Assembly (NCBI GenBank): GCA_023269855.1
Contig: JAGDWP010000028.1
Coordinates: 1 to 33,333 of the forward strand
Direction: 5' to 3'
Source: Nitrososphaerales archaeon
GTDB taxonomy: Archaea; Thermoproteota; Nitrososphaeria_A; Caldarchaeales; Wolframiiraptoraceae
DNA length: 33,333 bases
Shown: positions 1 to 8,378 of the stretch, in pieces
Position numbering within the stretch: the first letter of the stretch is position 1
How the letters are laid out: every line of letters begins with the position of its first letter
Notes under the pieces: generated by a model
Seen by the model: the letters and a program-made list of their open reading frames with translations, nothing else
Told to the model about the DNA's origin: nothing
Database searches by the model: none
Position numbers and translations under genes: made by a program

Positions 1-516
1 GAAGAGATAATAAGAGCAATAGCAACACTATACAACATACTCAAAATCGGAGGAAAGGAGGTAATACCAACTTGACAGTACCGTTTTCTCCCAGAAGCCG
101 TAGTCGGTGAAACCCTTCATAAATACATAGTAACTTACGATCCTGCAGACGGTGGAGAAGTATTTATCAGGAAAATTGAAGAAACCGCTGAGTCTCTTCT
201 TAAGAACACTGGTAAGCCGCCAATCATAACTTTAAGCTTAGACTCTATAGAGTTCAACTACACATATGAAGATACACTAAGAATAATCTCTAGAATATCC
301 GTGTGGGTGAGAAAGAATGATGCACTATTACTTCTACTGGATAAATATTGTTTCCCCGAAGTAACTTCAAGAATCTCTCCCACAGCTACTATACATCTTA
401 AACTAATGCGAAGACATGGATGCTTGATTATCTTTGGAGTAAAGCCTAGAACATCTCTATACGCAGTCCAACCGAGTACTGATAACCCAATACCGAATCT
501 ATTACCCATACTCTGA
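1..516 (+). pseudogene. Decayed 3' part of a probable RecA-superfamily ATPase gene, cut by the window edge
   Basis: Frame 1 is open from the window edge to a TGA at 73-75, then open again in the same frame to the TGA at 514-516. The second part has no ATG, GTG or TTG before the GTG at 301, although its sequence upstream of 301 already looks protein-like (segments such as KPPIITLSLDSIEF and ATIHLKLMRRHG). The strand motif, the ATIHLKL segment and the VKPRTSLYAV tail resemble the C-terminal part of archaeal GvpD/RadA-like ATPases. I infer that one gene acquired an in-frame stop. Alternatively, 1-75 is the end of a separate gene and 76-516 is a start-less remnant. The Walker A region would lie outside the window, so the family call is tentative. 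Confidence 0.4.
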
Positions 517-779
517 ATTAATGTAGCGTTATGTTTGATGTCATGTTAACATGGAAGTTAACTGAAATTTCTTAAATCCTGTATACACTGTCTAGATTAC
601 TGTCTGACTCATAGCTGGACACTATTAAGAACATAGGAACCACAACAGTAAAATACGTAAAAAGCCTATGCGTAGTCTATCTTGTAGACTAAGGCAGAGA
701 TTCTAAGTCAATAAGTCAATATGTATATGTAGTGAAAAGAATTAAATGGAAAGAGTTGAGTTGATCTCTGTGTTGAACT
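517..779. other. Intergenic region with a bulged hairpin
   Basis: No coding sequence is recognisable in these 263 bases. They contain a 12-bp perfect palindrome (CATGTTAACATG, 542-553), a bulged hairpin at 664-695, and a short tandem repeat of TAAGTCAA near 704-720. The promoter of the downstream aldehyde dehydrogenase must lie here, but I see no convincing TATA box or Shine-Dalgarno site. Confidence 0.5.
664..695. other. Bulged stem-loop
   Basis: GCCT (664-667) pairs with AGGC (692-695). TAGTCTA (673-679) pairs perfectly with TAGACTA (685-691) around a 5-nt loop. A 5-nt one-sided bulge (668-672) separates the two helices. It could be an RNA element in the leader of the next gene, a terminator-like structure of the decayed gene, or chance. 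Confidence 0.3.
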
Positions 780-2273
780 ATGTCGTTAAACATAGATTCT
801 TTCCTCAGTCAGTATAGGAAACTACCAGACTTCATAGATAATAATTATCTAGAAGCTGATTCAGAACGTTATCTTAAATCTTATGATCCAGGACTCGGCG
901 CAGAAATAGCTGAAGTACCTATATCTTCAAGCAAAAATGTAGATGAAGCACTCTCAGCGGCCTCTGAAGCTTTTAAGAAGTGGTCCAGTCGTCCAATACT
1001 TGAACGTCTACAATATTTGGTAAGATTGAAGATACTCGTTCAGGAGAAGATGGATGAGCTAGCTTACGCATTGTCTATGAATGTTGGTAAGACTCTTAGG
1101 GAGGGGCGTGGAGAGGTTATGAGGACTCTTGAAGCTTTAGACTCAGCTCTAGGTGTACCACATCTCTTCATGAATGTGAGGAAGCTTATGAATATCGGGG
1201 GAGGTGATCCTGAGATAGACATGGAGATGGTTAGAGAGCCTCTCGGAGTCTTCGCAATAATATCTCCCTTCAATTTTCCAATAATGATCCCTATGTGGTT
1301 TATACCTATGGCGGTCACGCTTGGAAACACTATAGTAGTTAAGCCTAGTGAGCTCGACCCAGTACCAATAACATATTTCATGAGTTTATTCAGAGAAGCA
1401 GGATATCCCAATGGAGTAGTAAATCTCGTAAATGGCGATTCATCTACAAGCCAGCATCTAATAAAACATAAAGACGTAGCTGGAGTAGTATTCGTAGGTT
1501 CAAGCCCAGTAGCTGAAAAGATATATTCAACAGCGTGTGCTAGCGGTAAGAGAGCTTTATGTCAAGCGGGTGCAAAGAATCCAGTAATACTCATGCCTGA
1601 TGCTGTACCTGAACCCTCAATAGAGAATATTGTTGCAGGATTCTTCGATATGGCTGGTCAGAGATGTCTCGCACCTGGACTACTGATTACAGTAGGTGAA
1701 GCATATAATAGATTCATCGAGATGCTTGTAAACAGAGTGAAGAAGATCAAAATCGGATACCAGCTTCTCGAAGATACTGATACAGGACCACTAGCATCTC
1801 TAAAAGGCAAGCAAAAAGTTATAGAAATGATTGAGAAAGCAGTTGGTCAAGGTGCAAAAACATTAGTAGATGGAAGAAACTATAAAGTTGAAGAGAAATA
1901 CTCTAAAGGATTCTATCTTGGTCCAACAATACTTGATGACGTTTCTCCAGACATGGAAATAGCTAGAGAAGAAATATTCGGCCCCGTCATGCCTATAGTT
2001 AGAGCATCATCATTTGATGAAGCACTCGAGATAGCGAATAGAGGAGAATACGGGAATACTGGAACAATATATACTTCAAGTGGGAAATATGCTAGAGAAT
2101 TTGCAAGGAAGATGAATGCTGGAAACATTGCTGTAAACATGGCTGTAGCTCAACCAAATCAATACTTTCCATTTCCTGGAAGAAAGAGAAGCTTCTACGG
2201 AGTACTTCATGGACAGATAGACGCCTTAGACTTCTTCACAGATAGAAAAGTAATAATGCAGAGATGGTGGTAG
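780..2273 (+). CDS. mmsA: Aldehyde dehydrogenase, methylmalonate-semialdehyde dehydrogenase (MmsA)-like, probably CoA-acylating
   Basis: This 497-residue cytosolic enzyme spans the full length of the ALDH superfamily. The Rossmann region runs about 150-270 (PFNFP at 163-167, KPSE at 188-191, FVGSS at 238-242). The nucleophile is Cys296 in GQRC. The general-base glutamate of hydrolytic ALDHs is replaced: the usual ELGGK reads QAGAK, with Gln262. MmsA enzymes likewise lack this Glu (they have Asn) and carry Arg directly before the Cys, as Arg295 does here. The C-terminal part, with a G-R/S-SF-G segment and FFTDRKVIMQRW, also follows MmsA. I infer NAD-dependent oxidation of an aldehyde to an acyl-CoA; the actual substrate (methylmalonate or malonate semialdehyde, or another) cannot be read from the sequence. 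The main alternative is the archaeal GapN branch. The ATG at 780 is chosen because the protein aligns to the family from there; no strong ribosome site precedes it. It converges on dcd with an 18-bp gap. Confidence 0.85.
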   Translation: MSLNIDSFLSQYRKLPDFIDNNYLEADSERYLKSYDPGLGAEIAEVPISSSKNVDEALSAASEAFKKWSSRPILERLQYLVRLKILVQEKMDELAYALSMNVGKTLREGRGEVMRTLEALDSALGVPHLFMNVRKLMNIGGGDPEIDMEMVREPLGVFAIISPFNFPIMIPMWFIPMAVTLGNTIVVKPSELDPVPITYFMSLFREAGYPNGVVNLVNGDSSTSQHLIKHKDVAGVVFVGSSPVAEKIYSTACASGKRALCQAGAKNPVILMPDAVPEPSIENIVAGFFDMAGQRCLAPGLLITVGEAYNRFIEMLVNRVKKIKIGYQLLEDTDTGPLASLKGKQKVIEMIEKAVGQGAKTLVDGRNYKVEEKYSKGFYLGPTILDDVSPDMEIAREEIFGPVMPIVRASSFDEALEIANRGEYGNTGTIYTSSGKYAREFARKMNAGNIAVNMAVAQPNQYFPFPGRKRSFYGVLHGQIDALDFFTDRKVIMQRWW

Positions 2274-2291
2274 CAGTTCTAACTCTCTAAC

Positions 2292-2819
2292 TCAGAGTCT
2301 GGGAAGAGTTGGACCTCTTTGATTTTGATACTTGCCCTCATAAGGTTTCTGAGCTGGAGAAGACAATTTGATAAAAACTATTTGAACAATTCTATCTCCT
2401 TTGCGTATTCTGACAGGGAATGGTCCACCGATTAATTCAATAGTCAATTCACCTTCTGAACCTGCGTTAACTATAGTTGGAGGAATGCTTAACCCCAATC
2501 TTGCATACGTACTCTTCAGCAACACAAAGCCCATGACATCCATCGGTAGCCTTAGATATTCTATACTGGAAAGTAAAAGATGCTCTCTAGGATTAATAAT
2601 AAATTCATCACGTTCTTCTCTAACAAAGTATTCACTTACGTCTGCGACTCTATCTAAGCTGAAGACTGAATCAGAATTTCTGAGTCGAATGATCTTTCCA
2701 TTAACTCTTAAATCTACACTGTTCGGTCCTATTAAGCTATCATCAAAAACTTCTGAACTGAAGACGATCAGCCAACCCTTCGAGATATATTCTCGTATTT
2801 CTTTATCATTCAGAATCAT
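2292..2819 (-). CDS. dcd: dCTP deaminase
   Basis: This 175-residue trimeric dUTPase-fold enzyme deaminates dCTP to dUTP for thymidylate synthesis. GPNSVDLRV (31-39) is the first strand motif. STYARLGL contains Ser103 and Arg107, and GELTIEL contains the catalytic-type Glu128, matching the Ser/Arg/Glu set of the family. The C-terminal lid PYEGKYQNQ closes over the nucleotide. Length is typical of archaeal Dcd. Some archaeal relatives are bifunctional dCTP deaminase/dUTPases, and the sequence does not decide that. It is divergent from the radical SAM gene across 124 bp and lies tail to tail with the aldehyde dehydrogenase. Confidence 0.93.
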   Translation of the reverse strand: MILNDKEIREYISKGWLIVFSSEVFDDSLIGPNSVDLRVNGKIIRLRNSDSVFSLDRVADVSEYFVREERDEFIINPREHLLLSSIEYLRLPMDVMGFVLLKSTYARLGLSIPPTIVNAGSEGELTIELIGGPFPVRIRKGDRIVQIVFIKLSSPAQKPYEGKYQNQRGPTLPRL

Positions 2820-2931
2820 CTCTTTCTCACTCTACACCTCTAAAGCCTCTAGGAAGAATAAACTAGACAGGATTTTAAGATTACATTTACTCAATTATAG
2901 TTCTCGAGATAAATTAATTTAGTAACTTTTT

Positions 2932-2937
2932 GGAGGT
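2932..2937 (+). promoter_or_regulatory. Shine-Dalgarno site GGAGGT
   Basis: GGAGGT lies 6 bases before the GTG at 2944 and decides that start for the radical SAM gene. An ATG at 2939 is followed at once by a stop. Confidence 0.7.
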
Positions 2938-2943
2938 TATGTA

Positions 2944-3822
2944 GTGTTGAGGCAGGGACACTATATAAAATTGTTTGACCCTTGGAGAAGTAGCTTGTGT
3001 ACTTGTCCAGTGAAGTTCTCCTTCGATCCTTATACTGGTTGCAGTCATAGATGTTTATACTGTTATGCATCATCTTATATAAGAGATTTCTATAATTGTA
3101 GACCTAAGAAAAACCTCTTAACAATCATTAAGAGAGATTTAGAAAAGCTCCCAAAAAACGCGGTTATATCTATGTCTAATAGCTCTGACCCGTATCCTCC
3201 GATTGAGAAAGAATTGGAGCTTACGAGGAAAAGCATAGAAGAATTTAGGAAGCATCAAGTAAGATTGCTGGTAATAACTAAGAGTGATATTGTTTTAAGA
3301 GATGTAGATTTACTGAAAGAAATTGGAGCGGCTGTAACGATAAGCATTACTACTCTTGATAATTCTTTAGCTAGAAGGATTGAACCCTCTGCTCCTCCAC
3401 CTTCTAGAAGGCTTCAAGCATTAGCTAAACTGTCTGAAGAAGGTATCAACACTGGGATGAGGCTTGATCCAGTGATACCATATGTAAATGATCAAGATTT
3501 TAGAGAATTGTTAAAAGAAGCGAAGAACATAGGTGTTAAACATATTGTATCCAGTACTTTTAAGCCTAGATTTGATAGTTGGAGGAGAATTGTAAGCGAG
3601 TTCTCTAATATTGAAGATCATTTGAGAAGACTCTACTTCAAGGAGGGTGAGAGAATAGGTGGCGCCTTCTATCTACCAGCTAAGCTCAGGTTCAGTATAA
3701 TGAGTGAGATAGCGGAAGAATGTAGAAGGCTTGGATTAACATTCGCAACATGCAGAGAAGGGTTCACGCATCTACATACTTCACCCACCTGCGATGGTAG
3801 TCATTTAACGAGAGTTAGATAA
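2944..3822 (+). CDS. Radical SAM protein, SplB-like/Rv2578c-type
   Basis: This is a 292-residue protein. The [4Fe-4S]-SAM cysteines are Cys33, Cys37 and Cys40 in GCSHRCLYCYA. The following segment SNSSDPYPPIEKELELTR is the hallmark of the branch related to spore photoproduct lyase SplB and Rv2578c proteins. It continues as a TIM-barrel-like fold with a conserved GMRLDPVIPY strand. Extra cysteines precede the cluster motif (Cys19, Cys21) and occur near the C terminus (FATCREG, SPTCDGS), so a second metal site is possible. The substrate is unknown: a DNA-repair role is an analogy to SplB only. It has its own GGAGGT site and is divergent from dcd. Confidence 0.85.
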   Translation: MLRQGHYIKLFDPWRSSLCTCPVKFSFDPYTGCSHRCLYCYASSYIRDFYNCRPKKNLLTIIKRDLEKLPKNAVISMSNSSDPYPPIEKELELTRKSIEEFRKHQVRLLVITKSDIVLRDVDLLKEIGAAVTISITTLDNSLARRIEPSAPPPSRRLQALAKLSEEGINTGMRLDPVIPYVNDQDFRELLKEAKNIGVKHIVSSTFKPRFDSWRRIVSEFSNIEDHLRRLYFKEGERIGGAFYLPAKLRFSIMSEIAEECRRLGLTFATCREGFTHLHTSPTCDGSHLTRVR

Positions 3823-3857
3823 TTCATCACTCAATAATCTTGAGAGAACGTAAGATT

Positions 3858-4523
3858 CTATGTGAGTTCTATTGTGTAAACTTTGTATTTTAGAAATTCT
3901 TTTCCAGCCCACCTCGTATCAGGTGGATTCTCAACATAATCTTCAACAGGGTATCGAGCCACATAATACTCATTCTCCTCAGTGATAGGATTATATACCT
4001 TCTTATCTTCATCCATTATCCATCCTCTAAAAGATATCTTCAACACTTCTGTACTTGGATCGATCCTAACCTTGAAGAATGCTTGTTTAGTAGCTTTACC
4101 CATGATATAATTAGAGAAGGCTTCGATCATTGTTACATTCAATGGCTGTGTAACTTCAAGATCATTTGATATCCCGATAACCTGCTGGAAATCGTTAGTA
4201 TCATAGTCTATAAATCTTCCACCCTCTACTACTAGAAGTATTCCAGCAGCGAGATCGTAACCTTTCAAGCTTGGTTCACTACTATTATTAATCAATTTTA
4301 CATTAAATTCTATCGTCTCTTGTTCAATACATTCTTCGATTCTACTATTCTCCATAGTCTTAATTTTTTGCCCATTCTTACAGTAGAGCTCGATCTCGAC
4401 AATCGGTCTCGGATAGGATTCATCTTCATAGATGAAGAAGCTTGTAGAGAAATCTTGAGAGAATAGAAAATATAGGAATACTATTGTTATGAATGCTAAA
4501 AGAATAGTTCTAGCTTTTATCAT
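3858..4523 (-). CDS. Membrane-anchored protein of unknown function
   Basis: I do not recognise this 221-residue protein. It has one N-terminal hydrophobic segment (about 6-22) after a short basic start, acting as a signal peptide or anchor. A predicted extracellular beta-rich domain follows. Cys48 and Cys65 are its only two cysteines and could form a disulfide. The domain ends with acidic and aromatic stretches and has no second membrane segment. It stands alone on the minus strand downstream of corA, with about 130 bp between them, and converges on the radical SAM gene. Confidence 0.6.
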   Translation of the reverse strand: MIKARTILLAFITIVFLYFLFSQDFSTSFFIYEDESYPRPIVEIELYCKNGQKIKTMENSRIEECIEQETIEFNVKLINNSSEPSLKGYDLAAGILLVVEGGRFIDYDTNDFQQVIGISNDLEVTQPLNVTMIEAFSNYIMGKATKQAFFKVRIDPSTEVLKISFRGWIMDEDKKVYNPITEENEYYVARYPVEDYVENPPDTRWAGKEFLKYKVYTIELT

Positions 4524-4656
4524 TTGCCTCTAATAGGGTGTTCAAAGAAGTTAATATCCGTTATCATGTTAGTCTCTCAAAGCTCGAGTTTTAGTTTTTT
4601 CGCTGAATCCTGCGGGATATTATTGAGATTGATGTATATGGTTATTCAGTGTTTGG

Positions 4657-5679
4657 TTATATCCATTTTTTTCTTTTGAAGTAGAATATCATCCATAGTC
4701 CGACGGCCAGCATTACAAGTAGTATTGCAGGATAACCCCACGTCAATTCTAGTTCAGGCATATACTTAAAGTTCATACCGTATATCCCTGCTATGAACGT
4801 TAAAGGCATGAAGACAGTAGCTATCATAGTTAACACCTTCATTATCTCGTTTAGTTTGTTGCTTACTGCTGAAAAGTATACGTCAAGCATATCTGATAGA
4901 GTGACTTGCAGAGTCTCAACGTTCTCTAAAACTCTGATTGTATGATCATATAAGTCTCTAAAGTATGGAATTGTTTGATTGTTAATGAATCTGTGTCCAG
5001 CTCTCTCAAGAGTTCCGATAACTTCTCGTAGAGGCCACATATTTTTATTAAACTGGAGGAGCTGCCGTTTAAGTTTATGAATAGTTTGAAGAGTAACTGA
5101 TGTAGGATTCATTGTTAACTCATCTTCTAAGGCTTCTATCTCATCCTCTATCTTCTCTAACACTAGAAAGTATCCATCGACTACTACGTCTATGATTAAG
5201 TATAGTAAGTAATCAACACCCATCCTCCTGATTATTCCTCTCGAAGTTCTTATCCAATCCACAATACGTTGGACAGCTTCATTTATTTTTTCTTCAATTG
5301 AAATGAGAATATTTTCTCCAATGATTATACTGATCTGTTGAGATTGTAACTCTTTTTCAGACGGGTTGAAATCGAATACTCTTAGTACGATATATGTATA
5401 ATTCTGAAACTCTTCTATCTTAGGTCTTTGATCAACATTTAGGATATCTTCTAGCGTGAGCGGATGTATGTTAGACTTTTCAGCAAGTTTCATTATCTTT
5501 TCATTCTCCCCGAGACCCGTAATTCTTATCCATGTAACTCTCATCTTATCGGTAACGGGAGAAAATTCGTCTAAGTCTTCAATGTAAGCTTCTTGGAAGA
5601 ATTTTTCACTATACTGTATAACGTTAATCTGTGTTTTTCCACTTATTCCAATATCTTCTTGATTCAAATGATTTTTCAC
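4657..5679 (-). CDS. corA: CorA-type magnesium/divalent metal ion transporter
   Basis: This 340-residue protein is a pentameric inner-membrane channel for Mg2+ (possibly Co2+ or Ni2+). The N-terminal 240 residues form the cytosolic alpha/beta and long-helix funnel domain, including ESNIHPLTLEDI-like and DQRPKIEEF segments typical of the family. The two membrane helices are at the C terminus. The first ends in the signature Tyr-Gly-Met-Asn (300-303), the selectivity filter. The tail FYFKRKKWI is basic, as expected. The start is a GTG; no upstream ATG exists. A TATA-like CTCTTTTAAG lies about 33-44 bases upstream. Confidence 0.93.
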   Translation of the reverse strand: MKNHLNQEDIGISGKTQINVIQYSEKFFQEAYIEDLDEFSPVTDKMRVTWIRITGLGENEKIMKLAEKSNIHPLTLEDILNVDQRPKIEEFQNYTYIVLRVFDFNPSEKELQSQQISIIIGENILISIEEKINEAVQRIVDWIRTSRGIIRRMGVDYLLYLIIDVVVDGYFLVLEKIEDEIEALEDELTMNPTSVTLQTIHKLKRQLLQFNKNMWPLREVIGTLERAGHRFINNQTIPYFRDLYDHTIRVLENVETLQVTLSDMLDVYFSAVSNKLNEIMKVLTMIATVFMPLTFIAGIYGMNFKYMPELELTWGYPAILLVMLAVGLWMIFYFKRKKWI

Positions 5680-5734
5680 CTGCTATGTATTACTATGATT
5701 AGTTAGTTGGAGGAGTCTTAAAAGAGTATCCATG

Positions 5735-6598
5735 CTAGTATCTCACTACAATGTATCCTGATAATATTATTAATGTACCACCGATGGCTAGCTGAATGGA
5801 AGGTGTCTGGTTTAGGAGTATAACGCCGAAGAATGCTGCACTTAATGGTTCAAGATACGATAAGATTACTACTCTCTGAGCTTCTATTAAACCTAACCCG
5901 TGGAAGTATATAGTTACAGCGAAAGCTGTGTTTATAATCCCTATTAAGAGTAGTAGAGGGATAGAATCTCCTCTAACATAAACTGTATTAGATGTCATGT
6001 AAACTATGATTGATAAGAATACTAATGTGAAGAAGTAAGTATATGAAGCTAAAACATAGCTTGAATACTCTCTCCTAATCTTCTTGGAGAGTAGGATGAA
6101 GACTGCATAACATAATCCTGATAATAATCCATAAACTACTCCTAGAATATCCATACTTCCTCCATAACCCTGGTTATAGAAAATAATCGTAACCCCAGTC
6201 GATGAAAGTAATAGAGAAATTATGATGGATTTCTTGATTTTCTCTTTGAGGAAGAATGGAGCTAGAACTGCTACGAATATGGGGGCTAAGTAATTCAACA
6301 ATACTGAAGCAGCTATAGGGATTAGCTTCATTGAAGAAAATAGGAAACCCCAACCCAGGGCATTCATAAATCCATTAAAGATTAATAGCTTCCACTCTCT
6401 AGCTGCCTTAATGAATTCTCTCTTCTTAAGAATGAAGACAGTAGGTGCTAACGTTAGTGTAGCGAAAAGGGTTCTAAAGAAAGCGATTACATATGCGTCA
6501 GCAGGTATAAAGTTAACTATTACACCATTCGATCCCCAGATAACTGCAGCAACACCTACAAGACTAACACCGACCATTTTATCAAACCTGTTACTCAT
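5735..6598 (-). CDS. EamA/DMT-superfamily transporter
   Basis: The product is a 287-residue membrane protein with about ten transmembrane helices in two EamA repeats. The first repeat begins VAAVIWGSNGVIVNF and the second GLLSGLCYAVFILLSKK. It likely exports or imports a small metabolite; the substrate is not predictable. The ORF track starts it at 6709, inside the upstream DUF1152 gene. I prefer the ATG at 6598 because it gives the family-standard N terminus just before helix 1, removes the 77-bp overlap, and lies behind a TATA-like TTTTAATTTTAAGG at a leaderless distance. Confidence 0.85.
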   Translation of the reverse strand: MSNRFDKMVGVSLVGVAAVIWGSNGVIVNFIPADAYVIAFFRTLFATLTLAPTVFILKKREFIKAAREWKLLIFNGFMNALGWGFLFSSMKLIPIAASVLLNYLAPIFVAVLAPFFLKEKIKKSIIISLLLSSTGVTIIFYNQGYGGSMDILGVVYGLLSGLCYAVFILLSKKIRREYSSYVLASYTYFFTLVFLSIIVYMTSNTVYVRGDSIPLLLLIGIINTAFAVTIYFHGLGLIEAQRVVILSYLEPLSAAFFGVILLNQTPSIQLAIGGTLIILSGYIVVRY

Positions 6599-6613
6599 AA
6601 GTTCCGACTTGGA

Positions 6614-6627
6614 CCTTAAAATTAAAA
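6614..6627 (-). promoter_or_regulatory. Putative TATA box for the EamA transporter
   Basis: On the minus strand TTTTAATTTTAAGG ends 16 bases before the ATG at 6598 and is centred about 23 bases upstream, consistent with a leaderless transcript. It straddles the gap before, and just before, the DUF1152 stop codon region. Confidence 0.35.
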
Positions 6628-6632
6628 GAATA

Positions 6633-7604
6633 TTATCCTTTTTCAAGACCCTTGTTCTTAAAAATTTCTCTATAAGATCTAGCCCCCCTCTTTTGAGCCT
6701 CCAACTCAATGTCTAGCTCTGTCCGAAGACCTATTTGATTTAATTTCTTATTGGCTTCAAAAATATTCTTGGAATCAGAAACTGCTTTAGCGAGAGGACT
6801 AAGATTATATGTTTTCTCAGTGTCTAAGTAGAATGTTATAGTTGAAATTATTGAGGTCTCTACATTCCATAGTCCCTCTCTTATACTAGTCTTGCCTTTG
6901 AATCCCTTAAAAGATAATAATGCTATTTTACTTACTTCACTAACCATGTCTTTTAACAGTCTCTCAAGAATCTCAGCATCTTCCCCAGTCATTCCATAAG
7001 CTCCCAAGTATCCACCTGTGGCAGCTATCTCTGATATGTAGGTTAATATTTCTTCTAGAGATAATTCTCCATCGCATCCTGCTGCGAATAAACCTAATAG
7101 ATTTGCTTCTTTCATAGAGTGTAATGATGCAAGCATTAATGAGTCGCAGAGAGGAGATCTAAGATTTTTCTCTCCACCCCTAGCTAATATGTCTCCTCCA
7201 CCATCTATCCCTACGAGCAGGTCTGCTCCAAGCTTTACGAGAGCTTCATCAAGCCCTTTAGCTATTTTCTCAACACCTTTCGTAACATCTACTAAGACTA
7301 CTTCCTCACTCAATCTCTCGGACAAGTATGATGCTTGAAGCTTCACACCATCTTCTGTAACTGTATCTGCACCGCCAATGCATACTGTCTCAGATAGTTC
7401 CTGTATATTTAGTAGTTCTTCTAATGGTCTTGGACCTGGTTTGGGATCAAGTATGAACCTTTCCCATACAACACATCCTACATAGACTTCTATTCCCATC
7501 TTCTTCAAGAAGTTTCTAGTCGGTATCGTAGCAAATATGTCTCCACCTCCACCTATCCCTAAAACTAGAGCTCTTTTACATTCTATCAAATATCTAAATA
7601 ACAT
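6633..7604 (-). CDS. DUF1152 family protein
   Basis: This 323-residue protein is of unknown function and conserved in archaea. It has the DUF1152 features: an N-terminal ALVLGIGGGGDIFATIPTR glycine-rich nucleotide-binding-like loop, a central GIDGGGDIL segment, and a C-terminal TFYLDTEKTYNLSPLAKAV segment. It is soluble and probably cytosolic. The duplicated GGGD loops suggest a substrate- or metal-binding site, but no reaction is known. It is divergent from the methyltransferase gene; the EamA gene follows 34 bp downstream and could be cotranscribed. Confidence 0.82.
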   Translation of the reverse strand: MLFRYLIECKRALVLGIGGGGDIFATIPTRNFLKKMGIEVYVGCVVWERFILDPKPGPRPLEELLNIQELSETVCIGGADTVTEDGVKLQASYLSERLSEEVVLVDVTKGVEKIAKGLDEALVKLGADLLVGIDGGGDILARGGEKNLRSPLCDSLMLASLHSMKEANLLGLFAAGCDGELSLEEILTYISEIAATGGYLGAYGMTGEDAEILERLLKDMVSEVSKIALLSFKGFKGKTSIREGLWNVETSIISTITFYLDTEKTYNLSPLAKAVSDSKNIFEANKKLNQIGLRTELDIELEAQKRGARSYREIFKNKGLEKG

Positions 7605-7693
7605 AACCAGCTTATAAGATAACTGTATTATTTAGTATTTGATATTTATTTCATGTTTTTATCTTGGGTCACCCTCATCAGATATCAGGGAAG

Positions 7694-8173
7694 ATGCGGA
7701 GCGAGGGGCGGAAACCTTTACCCTTCGTCCCATCTCCCAGAGATGTAGTTGAGAAGATGCTGAGCGTAGCCGATCCTTCTCCGGATGAATTACTAGTCGA
7801 TCTTGGTTCGGGTGATGGCAGGGTAATCTTATCAGCTACAAAAGACTATAATTGCTGGTCTATAGGTGTTGAGAAGAATCCACGTTTAGTAGAATTAACT
7901 AGGAAAAATATTCTCAGCCTAGGATTAGGTAAAGCAAGAGTGGTAAGAGGAGACTTGTATGATTACGATTTTACGAAAGCAGACATAATCACACTATATC
8001 TATTACCCGAAGTACTTAAGATATTATCTCCGAAATTCTTCAAGATGAGAAAAGGTGCAAGAATAATAAGCCATGACTATACGATCCCTGGTTATGAGCC
8101 TTCTGAAATATATGAAGTAAAATCTATCGAGACAGGTAGAATACATAAGATATATCTATACTTAGTGAAGTAG
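7694..8173 (+). CDS. SAM-dependent protein lysine methyltransferase, aKMT-like
   Basis: This 159-residue class I methyltransferase has the SAM loop VDLGSGDGR (35-43), acidic Glu60 after strand 2, Asp87 after strand 3, and YLLPEV where amino-methylating enzymes have their motif IV. It parallels the Sulfolobus islandicus lysine methyltransferase aKMT (about 160 residues) and eukaryotic FAM173 enzymes: the N-terminal VPSPRDVVEKM, the LPEV region, a SHDY/SHEF strand and the VYLYV-type end. In Sulfolobus this enzyme methylates chromatin and many other proteins. I moved the start from the track's TTG at 7664 to ATG 7694, which gives the family length and N terminus. Confidence 0.8.
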   Translation: MRSEGRKPLPFVPSPRDVVEKMLSVADPSPDELLVDLGSGDGRVILSATKDYNCWSIGVEKNPRLVELTRKNILSLGLGKARVVRGDLYDYDFTKADIITLYLLPEVLKILSPKFFKMRKGARIISHDYTIPGYEPSEIYEVKSIETGRIHKIYLYLVK

Positions 8174-8378
8174 CCAGCGACTTTATTTTCATCAACCGAC
8201 ACTGCTCCCATTCCTGCAAGTTAGCAGAAGCATCACTCACTAGCACTACTGAATATTTCAACTAAGCTTTAAGAGTTAAGGAATGTTCTATATTTTTCAA
8301 AGTTATAAGACTCTTGATTATTATGATGTAGAAGTTTAGTTGGAGAATAACTTATTTGATCAGATGATTTGCAAGGTT

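Noticed and set aside
73-75. TGA read as selenocysteine or readthrough
   Set aside because: Crenarchaea are not known to use selenocysteine, and no suitable structure or start context is seen. A pseudogene is simpler.
780-2273. Calling the dehydrogenase GapN (glyceraldehyde-3-phosphate dehydrogenase)
   Set aside because: Loss of the catalytic Glu, the GQRC context and the C-terminal block fit MmsA better than GapN.
2401-2922. 173-codon plus-strand ORF opposite dcd
   Set aside because: Antisense shadow of a clearly conserved dCTP deaminase.
6599-6709. N-terminal extension of the EamA ORF on the track
   Set aside because: It overlaps the DUF1152 coding region in another frame and has no transporter-like content.
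8174-8378. C/D box sRNA or gene relic in the gap after the methyltransferase
   Set aside because: No RUGAUGA/CUGA set with proper spacing on either strand and no recognisable peptide.
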